From contig JBOGHU010000136.1 in the NCBI GenBank assembly GCA_050742255.1, positions 1-28,876 of the forward strand: DNA of 28,876 bases, in the 5' to 3' direction. The position numbers and the translations under genes were made by a program. Numbering within the stretch: the first letter of the stretch is position 1; each line of letters starts with the position of its first letter. The notes under the pieces were generated by a model. That model had not been told where the DNA came from, did not search any database, and saw nothing but the letters and a program-made list of their open reading frames with translations. This document shows positions 16,501 to 24,201 of this stretch, in pieces. The stretch comes from JBOGHU01 sp050742255. Its GTDB lineage: Bacteria > Actinomycetota > Acidimicrobiia > Acidimicrobiales > CADCSY01.

Positions 16501-18942
16501 GTGAGCGACCTCGAGACGCCCGCGGCGGGCATCGAGCCCATCGAGATCCAGGAGGAGATGGAGCGGTCCTTCCTGGAGTACGCCATGTCGGTCATCGTCA
16601 GCCGGGCCCTCCCCGACGCCCGGGACGGCCTCAAGCCCGTGCACCGCCGCATCCTCTACGGCATGCTCGACATAGGGGCCCGCAGCGACCGCAACTGGAT
16701 GAAGTGCGCCCGGGTCACGGGTCACGTCATGGGCCAGTACCACCCCCACGGGCAGGTGGCGATCTACGACGCCCTGGCCCGCATGGTGCAGGACTTCAGC
16801 CTCCGCCACCCCCTCATCGACGGCCACGGCAACTTCGGGTCGCCCGACCACCCCCCTGCGGCCGAGCGCTACACCGAGTGCCGGCTGGCCCCCCTCGCCA
16901 ACGAGATGCTGGCCGGCATCGACGAGGACACCGTCGACTTCGCCGACAACTACTCGGGCGAGTTCACCGAGCCGACCGTGCTCCCTGCCCGCTTCCCCAA
17001 CCTGTTGGTGAACGGGAGCCAGGGCATCGCGGTGGGCATGGCCACCAACATCCCGCCCCACAACCTGGGCGAGGTCGTCGACGCCACCGTCCACCTGATC
17101 GACCACGCCGAGGCGACACCCGACGACCTCATGGCCCACGTCAGGGGGCCCGACTTCCCCACCGGCGCCTTCATCCTGGGTCGAGCGGGCCTCATCGAGG
17201 CCTACCGGACCGGGCGGGGCTCGATCCGCACCCGGGCCCGGGCCGAGATCGTGGAGGGGGCGCGGGGGAGCACCATCGTGGTGAGCGAGCTGCCGTACCA
17301 GGCCTCTCCGGCGGCGATCCTGACCAAGATCGCCGACCTCGTCGCGGCCCGGGAGCTGGAGGGCGTGGCCGACGTCAACGACGAGTCGTCGGGCAACGAC
17401 ACCAAGCTGGTGATCAAGCTCAAGCGGGACGCCACGCCCAACGTGGTCCTCAACAACCTGTACAAGCACACGCCGCTGCAGACCAACTTCGCCATGAACC
17501 TGGTGGCGCTGGTCGACGGCGTGCCCCGCACGCTCAACCTGGTCCAGGCCCTTCAGGCCTACATCGCCCACCAGGTGGAGGTCATCACCCGCCGCTCCGA
17601 GCACCGTCTGGCCAAGGCCCGGGCCCGGGCCCACATCGTCGAGGGCCTGCTCAAGGCCATGGACGCGATCGACGCCATCATCGCCCTGATCCGGGGCTCG
17701 GCCGACCGAGCCGAGGCCAGGGCCGGCCTGATGGGACCGGGCTTCGAGTTCACCGAGGTCCAAGCCAACCACATCCTCGACATGACCCTGGTGAAGCTCA
17801 CCCGGCTGGGCCGCCAGGAGCTCGACCAGGAGCTGGCCCAGCTCCGCCAGACCATGGCCGAGCTCAGGGCCATCCTCGGGGACGAGGGCCGTCTCCGGGA
17901 GGTGATCAAGGGCGAGCTGGGCCAGATCAGGTCCCGCTTCGCCACCGCCCGGCGTTCGATGGTGATCCTCGATCCCGGCCAACCGGAGGTGGAGGACCTC
18001 ATCGACGACGAGGAGCTGGTCGTCACCCTGTCGGCCACCGGCTATGTGAAGTCGGTCGCCTTCGACGCCTTCCGCACCCAGGGTCGCGGTGGTCGGGGGG
18101 TGGCGGGAACGCGGCTGCGCGACGGCGACTACGTGACCCACGTCGTCACGACCACCGCCCACGCCTACCTGCTCTTCTTCTCCAACCGCGGCCGGGTGTA
18201 CCGGCTCAAGGCCCATGAGATCCCCATGAAGGAGCGCACCGCCCGGGGGACGGCGATCGTCAACCTGCTCCCGCTGGCCCCCGACGAGCGGATCCAGGCG
18301 GTCATCGACACCAGGGACTACGAGACCGAGCGCTTCCTGGTCTTCGCCACCCGGCACGGGCAGGTCAAGAAGACCCGCTTCGGCGAGTACGACTCCTCGC
18401 TGCGCTCGGGGCTGATCGCCATCACCCTGCGTGACGACGACGAGCTGGTGCGGGTCATCCCCACCGACGGGGACGCCGATGTGTTCCTGGTGTCGAGCCA
18501 GGGGCACACCATCCGATTCGCCGAGGCGGAGGTCAGGCCCATGGGCCGGGCGGCGGCCGGGGTCAGGGGCATGCGCCTGCGCCCCGGGGACGAGGTGGTG
18601 GGTTGCGACGTGGCCAGGGCCGAGGCCGACCTGCTCATGGTCACCAACTCGGGGTACGGCAAGCGCACCAAGGTGGAGCGCTTCCCCTCCCAGGCCAGGG
18701 GCGGTCAGGGGGTCAAGGGGATCCGGCTCACGGCGCGGCGGGGGCGGGTGGTCACCTCGTTCATGGTGGGCCTGGAGGACGAGATCGTCCTGGTGGCAAC
18801 CGGTGGGGTGGTGATCCGCGTGCCCGTGCGGGAGATCTCCTCCCAGGGCCGGGACGCCACCGGTGTGAGGGTCATGGCCCTCGCCGAGGGCCAGTTCGTG
18901 GCCGCGGTGGCGCCGGTCCTCCAGAACGGCGAGGAGGCCTGA
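16501..18942 (+). CDS. gyrA: DNA gyrase subunit A
   Basis: GyrA cuts and rejoins DNA in gyrase. The 813-residue protein has the breakage-reunion domain with catalytic Tyr124 in AAERYTE, and a C-terminal beta-pinwheel containing the GyrA box QGRGGRG at 527-533, which marks gyrase rather than topoisomerase IV. The quinolone-resistance region is unusual: HPHGQVAIYDA (81-91) has Gln85 and Val86 where E. coli has Asp82 and Ser83, while the second acidic position (Asp90) is kept. The start is a GTG at 16501. Confidence 0.97.
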   Translation: MSDLETPAAGIEPIEIQEEMERSFLEYAMSVIVSRALPDARDGLKPVHRRILYGMLDIGARSDRNWMKCARVTGHVMGQYHPHGQVAIYDALARMVQDFSLRHPLIDGHGNFGSPDHPPAAERYTECRLAPLANEMLAGIDEDTVDFADNYSGEFTEPTVLPARFPNLLVNGSQGIAVGMATNIPPHNLGEVVDATVHLIDHAEATPDDLMAHVRGPDFPTGAFILGRAGLIEAYRTGRGSIRTRARAEIVEGARGSTIVVSELPYQASPAAILTKIADLVAARELEGVADVNDESSGNDTKLVIKLKRDATPNVVLNNLYKHTPLQTNFAMNLVALVDGVPRTLNLVQALQAYIAHQVEVITRRSEHRLAKARARAHIVEGLLKAMDAIDAIIALIRGSADRAEARAGLMGPGFEFTEVQANHILDMTLVKLTRLGRQELDQELAQLRQTMAELRAILGDEGRLREVIKGELGQIRSRFATARRSMVILDPGQPEVEDLIDDEELVVTLSATGYVKSVAFDAFRTQGRGGRGVAGTRLRDGDYVTHVVTTTAHAYLLFFSNRGRVYRLKAHEIPMKERTARGTAIVNLLPLAPDERIQAVIDTRDYETERFLVFATRHGQVKKTRFGEYDSSLRSGLIAITLRDDDELVRVIPTDGDADVFLVSSQGHTIRFAEAEVRPMGRAAAGVRGMRLRPGDEVVGCDVARAEADLLMVTNSGYGKRTKVERFPSQARGGQGVKGIRLTARRGRVVTSFMVGLEDEIVLVATGGVVIRVPVREISSQGRDATGVRVMALAEGQFVAAVAPVLQNGEEA

Positions 18943-18944
18943 CC

Positions 18945-18982
18945 GAGGGGGGCCGCCGCCGGGGCGTGACCCGCCCCCCCTC
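18945..18982 (+). terminator. GC-rich hairpin after gyrA, weak terminator candidate
   Basis: GAGGGGGG (18945-18952) pairs with CCCCCCTC (18975-18982) across a 22-nt loop that can form a small inner stem (GGG/CCC). There is no following T-run, so this is only a possible terminator or attenuator between gyrA and the downstream peptidase gene. A TACGGT at 18986-18991 just after it could be a -10 element. Confidence 0.3.
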
Positions 18983-19059
18983 TGGTACGGTTCCGCCGGC
19001 GCCCGGCAGACGGGCCCACCCCTTCCCCCAGGCCATGTGTCCGTGTCGAGGGGGAAGCC

Positions 19060-19713
19060 GTGGGCGCCGGGGATGTCGAGGACCGTCGGCGGGGTTCGGT
19101 GGCCCCACTGCTGGCCCTGGTGGTGGTGGCCGGGGGGAGCCTGGTGCTGGGGGTGGGCCGAGTCGGTGCCGACGCCGCCGACGCCGCCAGGGCCCGTACC
19201 GCCGCCGACGCCGCCGCCCTGGCCGCAGCGGCTGAGGGAGGGGAGGGCACGGCGAGGGCCCTGGCCACCGGCAACGGCGGCGAGCTGGTCGCCTTCCGCC
19301 GGGACGGACCCGCAGTCGAGGTGAGGGTGCGGGTGGGCGAGGTCGAGAGGGTGGCCCGGGCGGTGCGGACCGGCGCTCCCGGGCCGAGCGGAGCGGGGCG
19401 TGAGGCGGGCCTGGTCCCCGAGCTGCGGGCTGCCCTGGCCAGGGCCGAGGCCGCCCTGGGCAGGGCGGTGCCCGTCACCTCGGGCTGGCGCTCGGGGGCC
19501 GAGCAGCGGGCCCTCTACCGGGGCCGGGCCGGCAACCCCTTCCCGGTGGCCCGACCGGGGACCTCGAGCCACGAGCGAGGCCGCGCCGTCGACGTGGCCG
19601 GCGGGATCGTCGCCGACCTGGCCCGGCTGGGTCCGGCGGTGGGACTTTGCCGCCCCCTGCCCGAGACCGATCCCGTACACTTCGAGTTGTGCCCGACCAG
19701 AGCTGGGTCCTGA
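19060..19713 (+). CDS. TadE-like membrane segment fused to M15 (VanY-like) peptidase
   Basis: The 217-residue protein joins two parts. Residues about 13-60 form a membrane helix followed by ARTAADAAALAAAAEG, the pattern of TadE/TadG-like pseudopilin-type proteins. Residues about 118-212 are an M15 peptidase: SGWRSGAEQRALY, SSHERGRAVDV with metal ligands His171 and Asp178, and DPVHFEL with His207. An extracytoplasmic zinc D-Ala-D-Ala or L-Ala-D-Glu-type peptidase anchored by its N-terminus is the likely product. The GTG start has a GAGGGGGAAG ribosome-binding site. It follows gyrA by about 117 bp and overlaps the DUF3566 gene by 25 bp. The fusion could also be read as a plain membrane anchor with a compositional resemblance to TadE. 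Confidence 0.8.
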   Translation: MGAGDVEDRRRGSVAPLLALVVVAGGSLVLGVGRVGADAADAARARTAADAAALAAAAEGGEGTARALATGNGGELVAFRRDGPAVEVRVRVGEVERVARAVRTGAPGPSGAGREAGLVPELRAALARAEAALGRAVPVTSGWRSGAEQRALYRGRAGNPFPVARPGTSSHERGRAVDVAGGIVADLARLGPAVGLCRPLPETDPVHFELCPTRAGS

Positions 19714-20246
19714 GGGCGATCAGCACCAGAGCCGGAGCCGAGGCCGAGCCACAGTCGGGGCCGCGGTCGGGGCCGCGGTCGGGGCCGACCCTGGCTGACC
19801 ACCTCGGCCTGGGCTGGCTGCGCAGGAAGGGCCGGCGGCCGTCAGGCCCGGTGCCGGCGGAGCTGGTGCGCACCACCCGGGTGTCGGTGCGCCACGTCGA
19901 TCCCTGGTCGGTCCTCAAGGTGTCGCTGGTCGTCTTCGTGAGCCTGTGGCTGGTGCTGGTGATCGCCGGCGTGCTGCTGTGGTGGGCGGGACGCCTGGTG
20001 GGGATGATCGGCAACATCGAGTCGTTCCTCGACGACATCGGGTTCAGCGGCTTCCGCTTCGACGACGCCCAGCTCTTCCGCGGCTCGACGGTGGGCGGGT
20101 TGATCCTGGTGGTCGTCGGCACCGTGGCCAGCGCGCTGGGAGCGGTGCTCTACAACCTCATCGCCGACGTGATCGGCGGGGTCAAGGTGGTGCTGGCCGA
20201 GGAGGACGTGCGACCGGCACCCCTGTCGGAGGAGATCGGTCAGTGA
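19689..20246 (+). CDS. DUF3566 family membrane protein
   Basis: The 185-residue protein carries the DUF3566 region: RHVDPWSVLKVSLVVFVSLW (about 68-87), first helix to about 100, a loop with a FLDDIGF segment, a second helix around VGGLILVVVGTVASALGA and the ending YNLIADVIGGVKVVLAE. Members sit next to gyrA in Actinobacteria, as here; the function is unknown to me. The GTG at 19689 overlaps the upstream peptidase gene by 25 bp; a TTG at 19647 is an alternative. The N-terminal 50 residues are low complexity and include a 12-bp tandem DNA repeat. Confidence 0.85.
   Translation: MPDQSWVLRAISTRAGAEAEPQSGPRSGPRSGPTLADHLGLGWLRRKGRRPSGPVPAELVRTTRVSVRHVDPWSVLKVSLVVFVSLWLVLVIAGVLLWWAGRLVGMIGNIESFLDDIGFSGFRFDDAQLFRGSTVGGLILVVVGTVASALGAVLYNLIADVIGGVKVVLAEEDVRPAPLSEEIGQ
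19754..19787 (+). repeat. 12-bp tandem repeat inside the DUF3566 gene
   Basis: The unit GTCGGGGCCGCG occurs at 19754-19765 and 19766-19777 and partly at 19778-19787. It encodes Ser-Gly-Pro-Arg repeats in the disordered N-terminus. A 12-bp unit keeps the reading frame when copy number changes. Confidence 0.8.
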
Positions 20247-20311
20247 GTGCTGGTACCACACGCCGACGGGAGCACCTAGGCTGAGCTCTCGGTTTCAGGC
20301 CACGGGACCAC

Positions 20312-20388
20312 GGGGCTATAGCTCAGTCGGTTAGAGCGCATCCCTGATAAGGATGAGGTCGCTGGTTCGATTCCAGCTAGCCCCACCA
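20312..20388 (+). tRNA. tRNA-Ile (anticodon GAT)
   Basis: The cloverleaf is complete: acceptor GGGGCTA pairs with TAGCCCC, the D arm is GCTCAGTCGGTTAGAGC, the anticodon stem CATCC/GGATG holds loop CTGATAA with GAT at 20346-20348, and the T arm is GCTGGTTCGATTCCAGC. The 3' CCA is encoded at 20386-20388. A TAGGCT at 20277-20282 upstream may be the -10 element. tRNA-Ile close to gyrA is common in actinobacterial origin regions. Confidence 0.98.
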
Positions 20389-20525
20389 TGCGCTTCGTTC
20401 GTCGCGCCCTGCTGGCCCTGGGCGTAACCGGTCTCATCGCGGCAGCCCTGCGCGTGCGGGGGACGGGCGAGGTGCCGCCCCGGACCGGAGGCTGGCGGGA
20501 GCTCTCCGGCCCTGACCTGCGGTAG
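20388..20525 (+). CDS. Small 45-residue membrane-type protein starting on the tRNA CCA
   Basis: The ATG uses the final A of the tRNA-Ile CCA as its first base. The product, MRFVRRALLALGVTGLIAAA followed by a basic stretch and ending GGWRELSGPDLR, has a positively charged N-terminus, one hydrophobic helix (about residues 6-21) and a short polar tail. It stops at TAG, 10 bp before the next gene. The codons are GC-rich at the third position, and the basic-hydrophobic-polar layout looks like a real small membrane protein, but no ribosome-binding site can lie upstream except within the tRNA T arm. I do not recognise the family; a chance frame remains possible. Confidence 0.5.
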   Translation: MRFVRRALLALGVTGLIAAALRVRGTGEVPPRTGGWRELSGPDLR

Positions 20526-20535
20526 CCGTCCCGTC

Positions 20536-21522
20536 GTGCGTCTCGCCGTGCTCGGCGCCGGGGCGGTGGGCGCACGCGTCGTGCGCCAGCTGGGCTCCAC
20601 CCCGGGCGTGGTGGAGCTGCTCGTCGCCGACGGGGACCCAGGGCGGGCCCGGGTCGTGGCGGCCGCGGTGGGCGGCCCGGCGCGGGCCGTGCCCGTCGAG
20701 GCCGGTCTGTGGAGGAGGACCGATGCGGCGGTCCTGGCTGTCCCGTCCGGTGGCCATCGGGGCCTGGCCCAGCGGGCGCTGGAGGCGGGGGCGTCGGTGG
20801 TGTCGGTATCGGACGAGATCGGGGACGTGCGGGGGCTGCTGGCCCTCGACGGGGAGGCGCGGGCCCGGGGCCGGGTGGTGGCCGTCGGCGCCGGCTTCGG
20901 GCCGGGGCTGACCTGCGTCCTGGCCACCCACGCCGCCGCCCGCTTCGACTCGCTCGACGAGATCCACGTGGCCAAGGTCGGGACCGCCGGGCCGGCGTGT
21001 GCCCGCCAGCACCACCGGGCCCTGGGCGGCGAAGCGCTGGACTGGCGGGACGGGGCCTGGGTCCGTCGGCAGGCGGGCTCGGGCCGGGAGCTGTGCTGGT
21101 TCCCCGACCCGGTGGGTGCGGAGGACTGCTACCGCGCCGCCGCCCCCGACGCGCTGCTGCTGGCGCCGGCCTTCGTCGGGGTGCGGCGGGTCACCGGCCG
21201 GGTGGGAGCCAACCGGCGTGACCGGCTCACGACCCGCCTGCCCATGCTGCGCCGGCCCCACCCCGAGGGGGTGGTCGGGGCGGTGCGGGTGGAGGTGCGG
21301 GGTCGTCGTGGCGGCGGCCGGGAGGTGACGGTGCTGGGCGCGGTGGACCGACCGGCGGTGGCGGCCGGCGCGGTGGCGGCCCTGACCGCGGTGTGGGTGG
21401 CCGAGGGCCGCCTCGCCCGCCCGGGTGCGGGTGGTCTGGCCGGCGCGTTCGAGCCGGTGCCGTTCCTGACCGAGCTGGCCCGGCGGGGGGTCAAGGCGGC
21501 GGTGTTCGACGGCTCCGCCTAG
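20536..21522 (+). CDS. Saccharopine dehydrogenase-like NAD(P)-binding oxidoreductase
   Basis: The 328-residue protein opens with a Rossmann fold, MRLAVLGAGAVGARVVRQL, with the GAGAVG dinucleotide motif at residues 7-12, followed by VELLVADGDPGRA. A PSGGHRGLAQRALEAGASVVSVSDE segment and GAGFGPGLTCVLATHAA fit saccharopine dehydrogenase NADP-binding domain proteins. The C-terminal half is predicted mixed alpha/beta with no clear catalytic motif. The substrate cannot be named. It starts at a GTG 10 bp after the 45-codon gene and its TAG overlaps a TAGACT that may be a promoter for the next gene. Confidence 0.8.
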   Translation: MRLAVLGAGAVGARVVRQLGSTPGVVELLVADGDPGRARVVAAAVGGPARAVPVEAGLWRRTDAAVLAVPSGGHRGLAQRALEAGASVVSVSDEIGDVRGLLALDGEARARGRVVAVGAGFGPGLTCVLATHAAARFDSLDEIHVAKVGTAGPACARQHHRALGGEALDWRDGAWVRRQAGSGRELCWFPDPVGAEDCYRAAAPDALLLAPAFVGVRRVTGRVGANRRDRLTTRLPMLRRPHPEGVVGAVRVEVRGRRGGGREVTVLGAVDRPAVAAGAVAALTAVWVAEGRLARPGAGGLAGAFEPVPFLTELARRGVKAAVFDGSA

Positions 21523-21549
21523 ACTCGCTTCCCTGTGCGGCAATAGCTG

Positions 21550-21565
21550 TGTAATGATGTAAGTA
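21550..21565 (+). promoter_or_regulatory. AT-rich tandem 8-mer before the RHH-like gene
   Basis: TGTAATGA (21550-21557) and TGTAAGTA (21558-21565) are imperfect tandem 8-mers that end on the ATG at 21565, in an otherwise very GC-rich region. Either a -10 element giving a leaderless transcript or a tandem operator for the ribbon-helix-helix-like product would fit. No Shine-Dalgarno sequence is present. A TAGACT at 21520-21525 is an alternative upstream -10 element. Confidence 0.4.
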
Positions 21566-22077
21566 TGAGGACGGCAGAGATGGCGGTCTGGTTCGCCGGC
21601 CGGGTGCCCGACGGATGGTTCGCCGCTCCACCCGAGGTCGAGGTCGACCGGGACGAGATCGTCGTGACCGGAAGGGTCCCCGAGCCGGCGATCCCGGACG
21701 ACGCCGACGAGGCGGCCAGGGCCGAGGGGCGGGCGGACCGGCTGCGACGGTTCGGGGCGGAGACACGGGCGGCCCGTGTCCGCGTGGCCCGGGAGGCCGA
21801 GGCCCGCTTCGGGCGGAAGGTGTCGTGGGGAGCGGTCTGCGGTGACCGTCGGGTGGTCTTCACCAACCTGGCGGCGCCGGTCATGACCCGGCTGCGCATG
21901 GACCAGCGTGTCGTGCTCGACACCCTGATCGAGGCGGGCGTGGCCCGCAGCCGCAGCGAGGCTCTGGCCTGGTGCGTCCGCCTGGTGGGCCAGCACCAGG
22001 CCGACTGGATCGCCGAGCTGCGGGAGGCTCTGGTGGCGGTGGAGCGAGCCCGGGCCAAGGGCCCCGGTGGCGGGTGA
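21565..22077 (+). CDS. Ribbon-helix-helix-like protein coupled to the LigD-type polymerase
   Basis: The 170-residue product is not one I can name. Its C-terminal third, VMTRLRMDQRVVLDTLIEAG followed by VARSRSEALAWCVRLV, has the layout of a ribbon-helix-helix DNA-binding fold: a short beta strand, a helix, then the G-x-SRSEAL helix. The N-terminal 50 residues (WFAGRVPDGWF, EVDRDEIVVTGRV) look like a small beta-rich domain, and a charged helical region lies between. The stop overlaps the start of the LigD-type polymerase gene by 4 bp (GTGA), so the two are translationally coupled. Autoregulation or a role in end joining are possible but unproven. Confidence 0.75.
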   Translation: MRTAEMAVWFAGRVPDGWFAAPPEVEVDRDEIVVTGRVPEPAIPDDADEAARAEGRADRLRRFGAETRAARVRVAREAEARFGRKVSWGAVCGDRRVVFTNLAAPVMTRLRMDQRVVLDTLIEAGVARSRSEALAWCVRLVGQHQADWIAELREALVAVERARAKGPGGG

Positions 22078-23102
22078 GCGGGGCCGTGGCCGGAGAGGCG
22101 GTGGAGGTCGAGGCGGGCGGGCGCACGGTCACCGTCACCAACCCCGCCAAGGTCTTCTTCTCGGTCCGGGGGGAGACCAAGTTGGACCTGGTCAGGTACT
22201 ACCTGGCGGTGGGCGATGGCGCCCTGCGGGGCGTGTACGAGCGGCCCACGGTGCTGAAGCGCTACCCCGACGGCGCCGAGGGCGCCTTCTTCTACCAGAA
22301 GCGGGTGCCCGCCCGCCGGCCGGGGTGGCTGGAGACGGTGGAGGTCAGCTTCCCCAGCGGTCGCAGGGCCGAGGAGCTGTGCCCGACCGACGTGGCCCAC
22401 CTGGCCTGGGCCGCCAACGCCGGGTGCCTGGACCTCAACCCGTGGCCGGTGCGCCGGGGTGACGTCGACCACCCCGACGAGCTGCGGGTCGACCTCGACC
22501 CCCAGCCCGGCGTCGCCTTCGACACCGTGCGGGCGGTGGCCCTGGAGGTGGCCGCGGTCCTGTCCGAGCGGGGCGGGCTGGTGGGGTTCCCCAAGACCTC
22601 GGGCTCCCGGGGCATCCACGTCAACGTGCGCATCCAGCCCCGGTGGGCCTTCACCGAGGTGCGCCGGGCCGCCCTGGCTCTGGCCCGGGAGGTGGAGAGG
22701 CGACGCCCCGCCGAGGCCACCTCCCGGTGGTGGAAGGAGGAGCGGGGCCAGCGGGTGTTCATCGACTACAACCAGAACGCCCGGGACCGCACCGTGGCCT
22801 CCGCGTACTCGGTGCGGGCCAACCCCGAGGGGCGGGTGTCGTGCCCTGTGACCTGGGACGAGGTCCCCGACGTGGAGCCGGCCGACCTGACCCTCGCCAC
22901 CGTCCCCGCCCGGCACCGGGAGCGGGGCGACCCCTCGGCCGCCATCGACGACGTCGCCTACTCCCTCGAGGGCCTGCTGGAGCTAGCGGCCATCGACGAA
23001 GCCGACGGGCTCGGGGACGCGCCGTGGCCGCCCAGCTTCCGGAAGGGTCCGGGCGAGCCGGCGCGGGTCCAGCCCAGCCGCGCCCGCCGCCGGAGCCCCT
23101 GA
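22074..23102 (+). CDS. LigD-type primase/polymerase domain protein
   Basis: This is a stand-alone archaeo-eukaryotic primase-type polymerase of the LigD family, which fills ends during non-homologous end joining. From the GTG at 22074 it is 342 residues. Metal-binding motif DLD at 140-142, SGSRGIH (176-182) and the third acidic residue Asp231 in FIDYNQN are all present, as are HLAWAANAGCLDLNPWPVR and SAYSVRANPEGRVSCPVTW. No ligase or phosphoesterase domain is attached. It is coupled to the upstream ribbon-helix-helix-like gene and converges on the ligase gene with a 13-bp gap. Confidence 0.93.
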   Translation: MSGAVAGEAVEVEAGGRTVTVTNPAKVFFSVRGETKLDLVRYYLAVGDGALRGVYERPTVLKRYPDGAEGAFFYQKRVPARRPGWLETVEVSFPSGRRAEELCPTDVAHLAWAANAGCLDLNPWPVRRGDVDHPDELRVDLDPQPGVAFDTVRAVALEVAAVLSERGGLVGFPKTSGSRGIHVNVRIQPRWAFTEVRRAALALAREVERRRPAEATSRWWKEERGQRVFIDYNQNARDRTVASAYSVRANPEGRVSCPVTWDEVPDVEPADLTLATVPARHRERGDPSAAIDDVAYSLEGLLELAAIDEADGLGDAPWPPSFRKGPGEPARVQPSRARRRSP

Positions 23103-23115
23103 CCGAGCAGGCTGG

Positions 23116-24201
23116 TCAGGCCCCGAAGACCCGGGCCAGCTCCTCGGGCACGGGGCGCTCCAGCTGGGCGTAGGTGCACGACGCCGGGTCCCGGTCGGGG
23201 CGCCAGCGGACCAGGTGGGTAGCGTGGCGGAAGCGGTCGCCCTGGAGGTGGTCGTAGCTGACCTCCGCCACCCGGTCGGGCCGCACCGGCACCCACGAGA
23301 GGTCCCGGCCGGCGTTCCAGCGGGACGTGGCGCCGGGCAGGCGCTGCCCGGTGCCCTCGGCCTCGGCCCAGGCCCGCCAGGGGTGACCCTCCAGGGCCGC
23401 GTCGAGGAGGGGTGCCAGCTCGTCGAGGAGCTGGCGCCGGCGCGCCGCCGAGAACGACGTGGCCACCCCGACGTGGTGGAGGGCACCGGCGTCGTCGAAC
23501 AGCCCCAGGAGCAACGAGCCCACGCCCTCGCCGTCCTTGTGCCTCCGGAACCCGCCCACCACGCAGTCGGCGGTGCGCTCGTGCTTGACCTTGAACATGG
23601 CCCGCCGGCCGGGCTCGTAGGTGAGGCCGGCGGGCTTGGCCACCACGCCGTCGAGCCCAGCCCCCTCGAAGCGGGCGAACCAGTCGGCGGCCACCTCGGG
23701 GTCGGTGGTCGCCGGCGTGAGGTAGACCGGCGCCCGGGCCCGGGCCAGGGCCGACTCCAGCTGGGACCGGCGCTCGGTGAAGGGCAGGTGGCGGAGGTCG
23801 TCGTCCCCTGTGGCCAGCAGGTCGAAGGCCACGAACGAGGCGGGGGTGCGAGCGGCCAGGGAGCGGACCCGGGACTCGGCGGGGTGGATGCGCTGGAGGA
23901 GGGCGTCGAAGTCGAGGCCACCGGTGCCGGGGACCACGATCTCCCCGTCGACGACCGCCCGGCGGGGAAGGCTGGCCCGGAGCGGCCCGGCCAGCTCAGG
24001 GAAGTACCGGGTGAGGGGGCGCTCGTTGCGGCTCCCGAGCTCCACCTCGTCGCCGTCCCGGAACACGATGCAGCGGAAGCCGTCCCACTTGGGCTCGTAG
24101 ACGATGTCGCCGGCGGCGGGGCCGACGGGCATCTCCCTGACCAGCTTGGCCAGCATCGGGGCCAGGGGAGGCGAGATGGGCAGGTCCACGACGGGGGTCA
24201 C
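23116..24201 (-). CDS. ATP-dependent DNA ligase, LigD-ligase type
   Basis: The 361-residue protein is a nucleotidyltransferase-plus-OB-fold ligase. Motif I EPKWDGFR (36-43) carries the adenylated Lys38. SRNERPL, VAFDLLATG, LDGVVAKP and MFKVKHERTADCVVGG represent later motifs, and the C-terminal OB domain ends in the HATHLVRWRPDRDP region typical of LigC/LigD-type ligases. The GTG at 24201 overlaps the stop of the glycosylase gene by 4 bp (GTGA), showing coupling; a GTG at 24189 is an alternative. Together with the facing polymerase gene this looks like a split LigD, though LigC-type repair is also possible. No Ku gene is in the window. Confidence 0.93.
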   Translation of the reverse strand: MTPVVDLPISPPLAPMLAKLVREMPVGPAAGDIVYEPKWDGFRCIVFRDGDEVELGSRNERPLTRYFPELAGPLRASLPRRAVVDGEIVVPGTGGLDFDALLQRIHPAESRVRSLAARTPASFVAFDLLATGDDDLRHLPFTERRSQLESALARARAPVYLTPATTDPEVAADWFARFEGAGLDGVVAKPAGLTYEPGRRAMFKVKHERTADCVVGGFRRHKDGEGVGSLLLGLFDDAGALHHVGVATSFSAARRRQLLDELAPLLDAALEGHPWRAWAEAEGTGQRLPGATSRWNAGRDLSWVPVRPDRVAEVSYDHLQGDRFRHATHLVRWRPDRDPASCTYAQLERPVPEELARVFGA

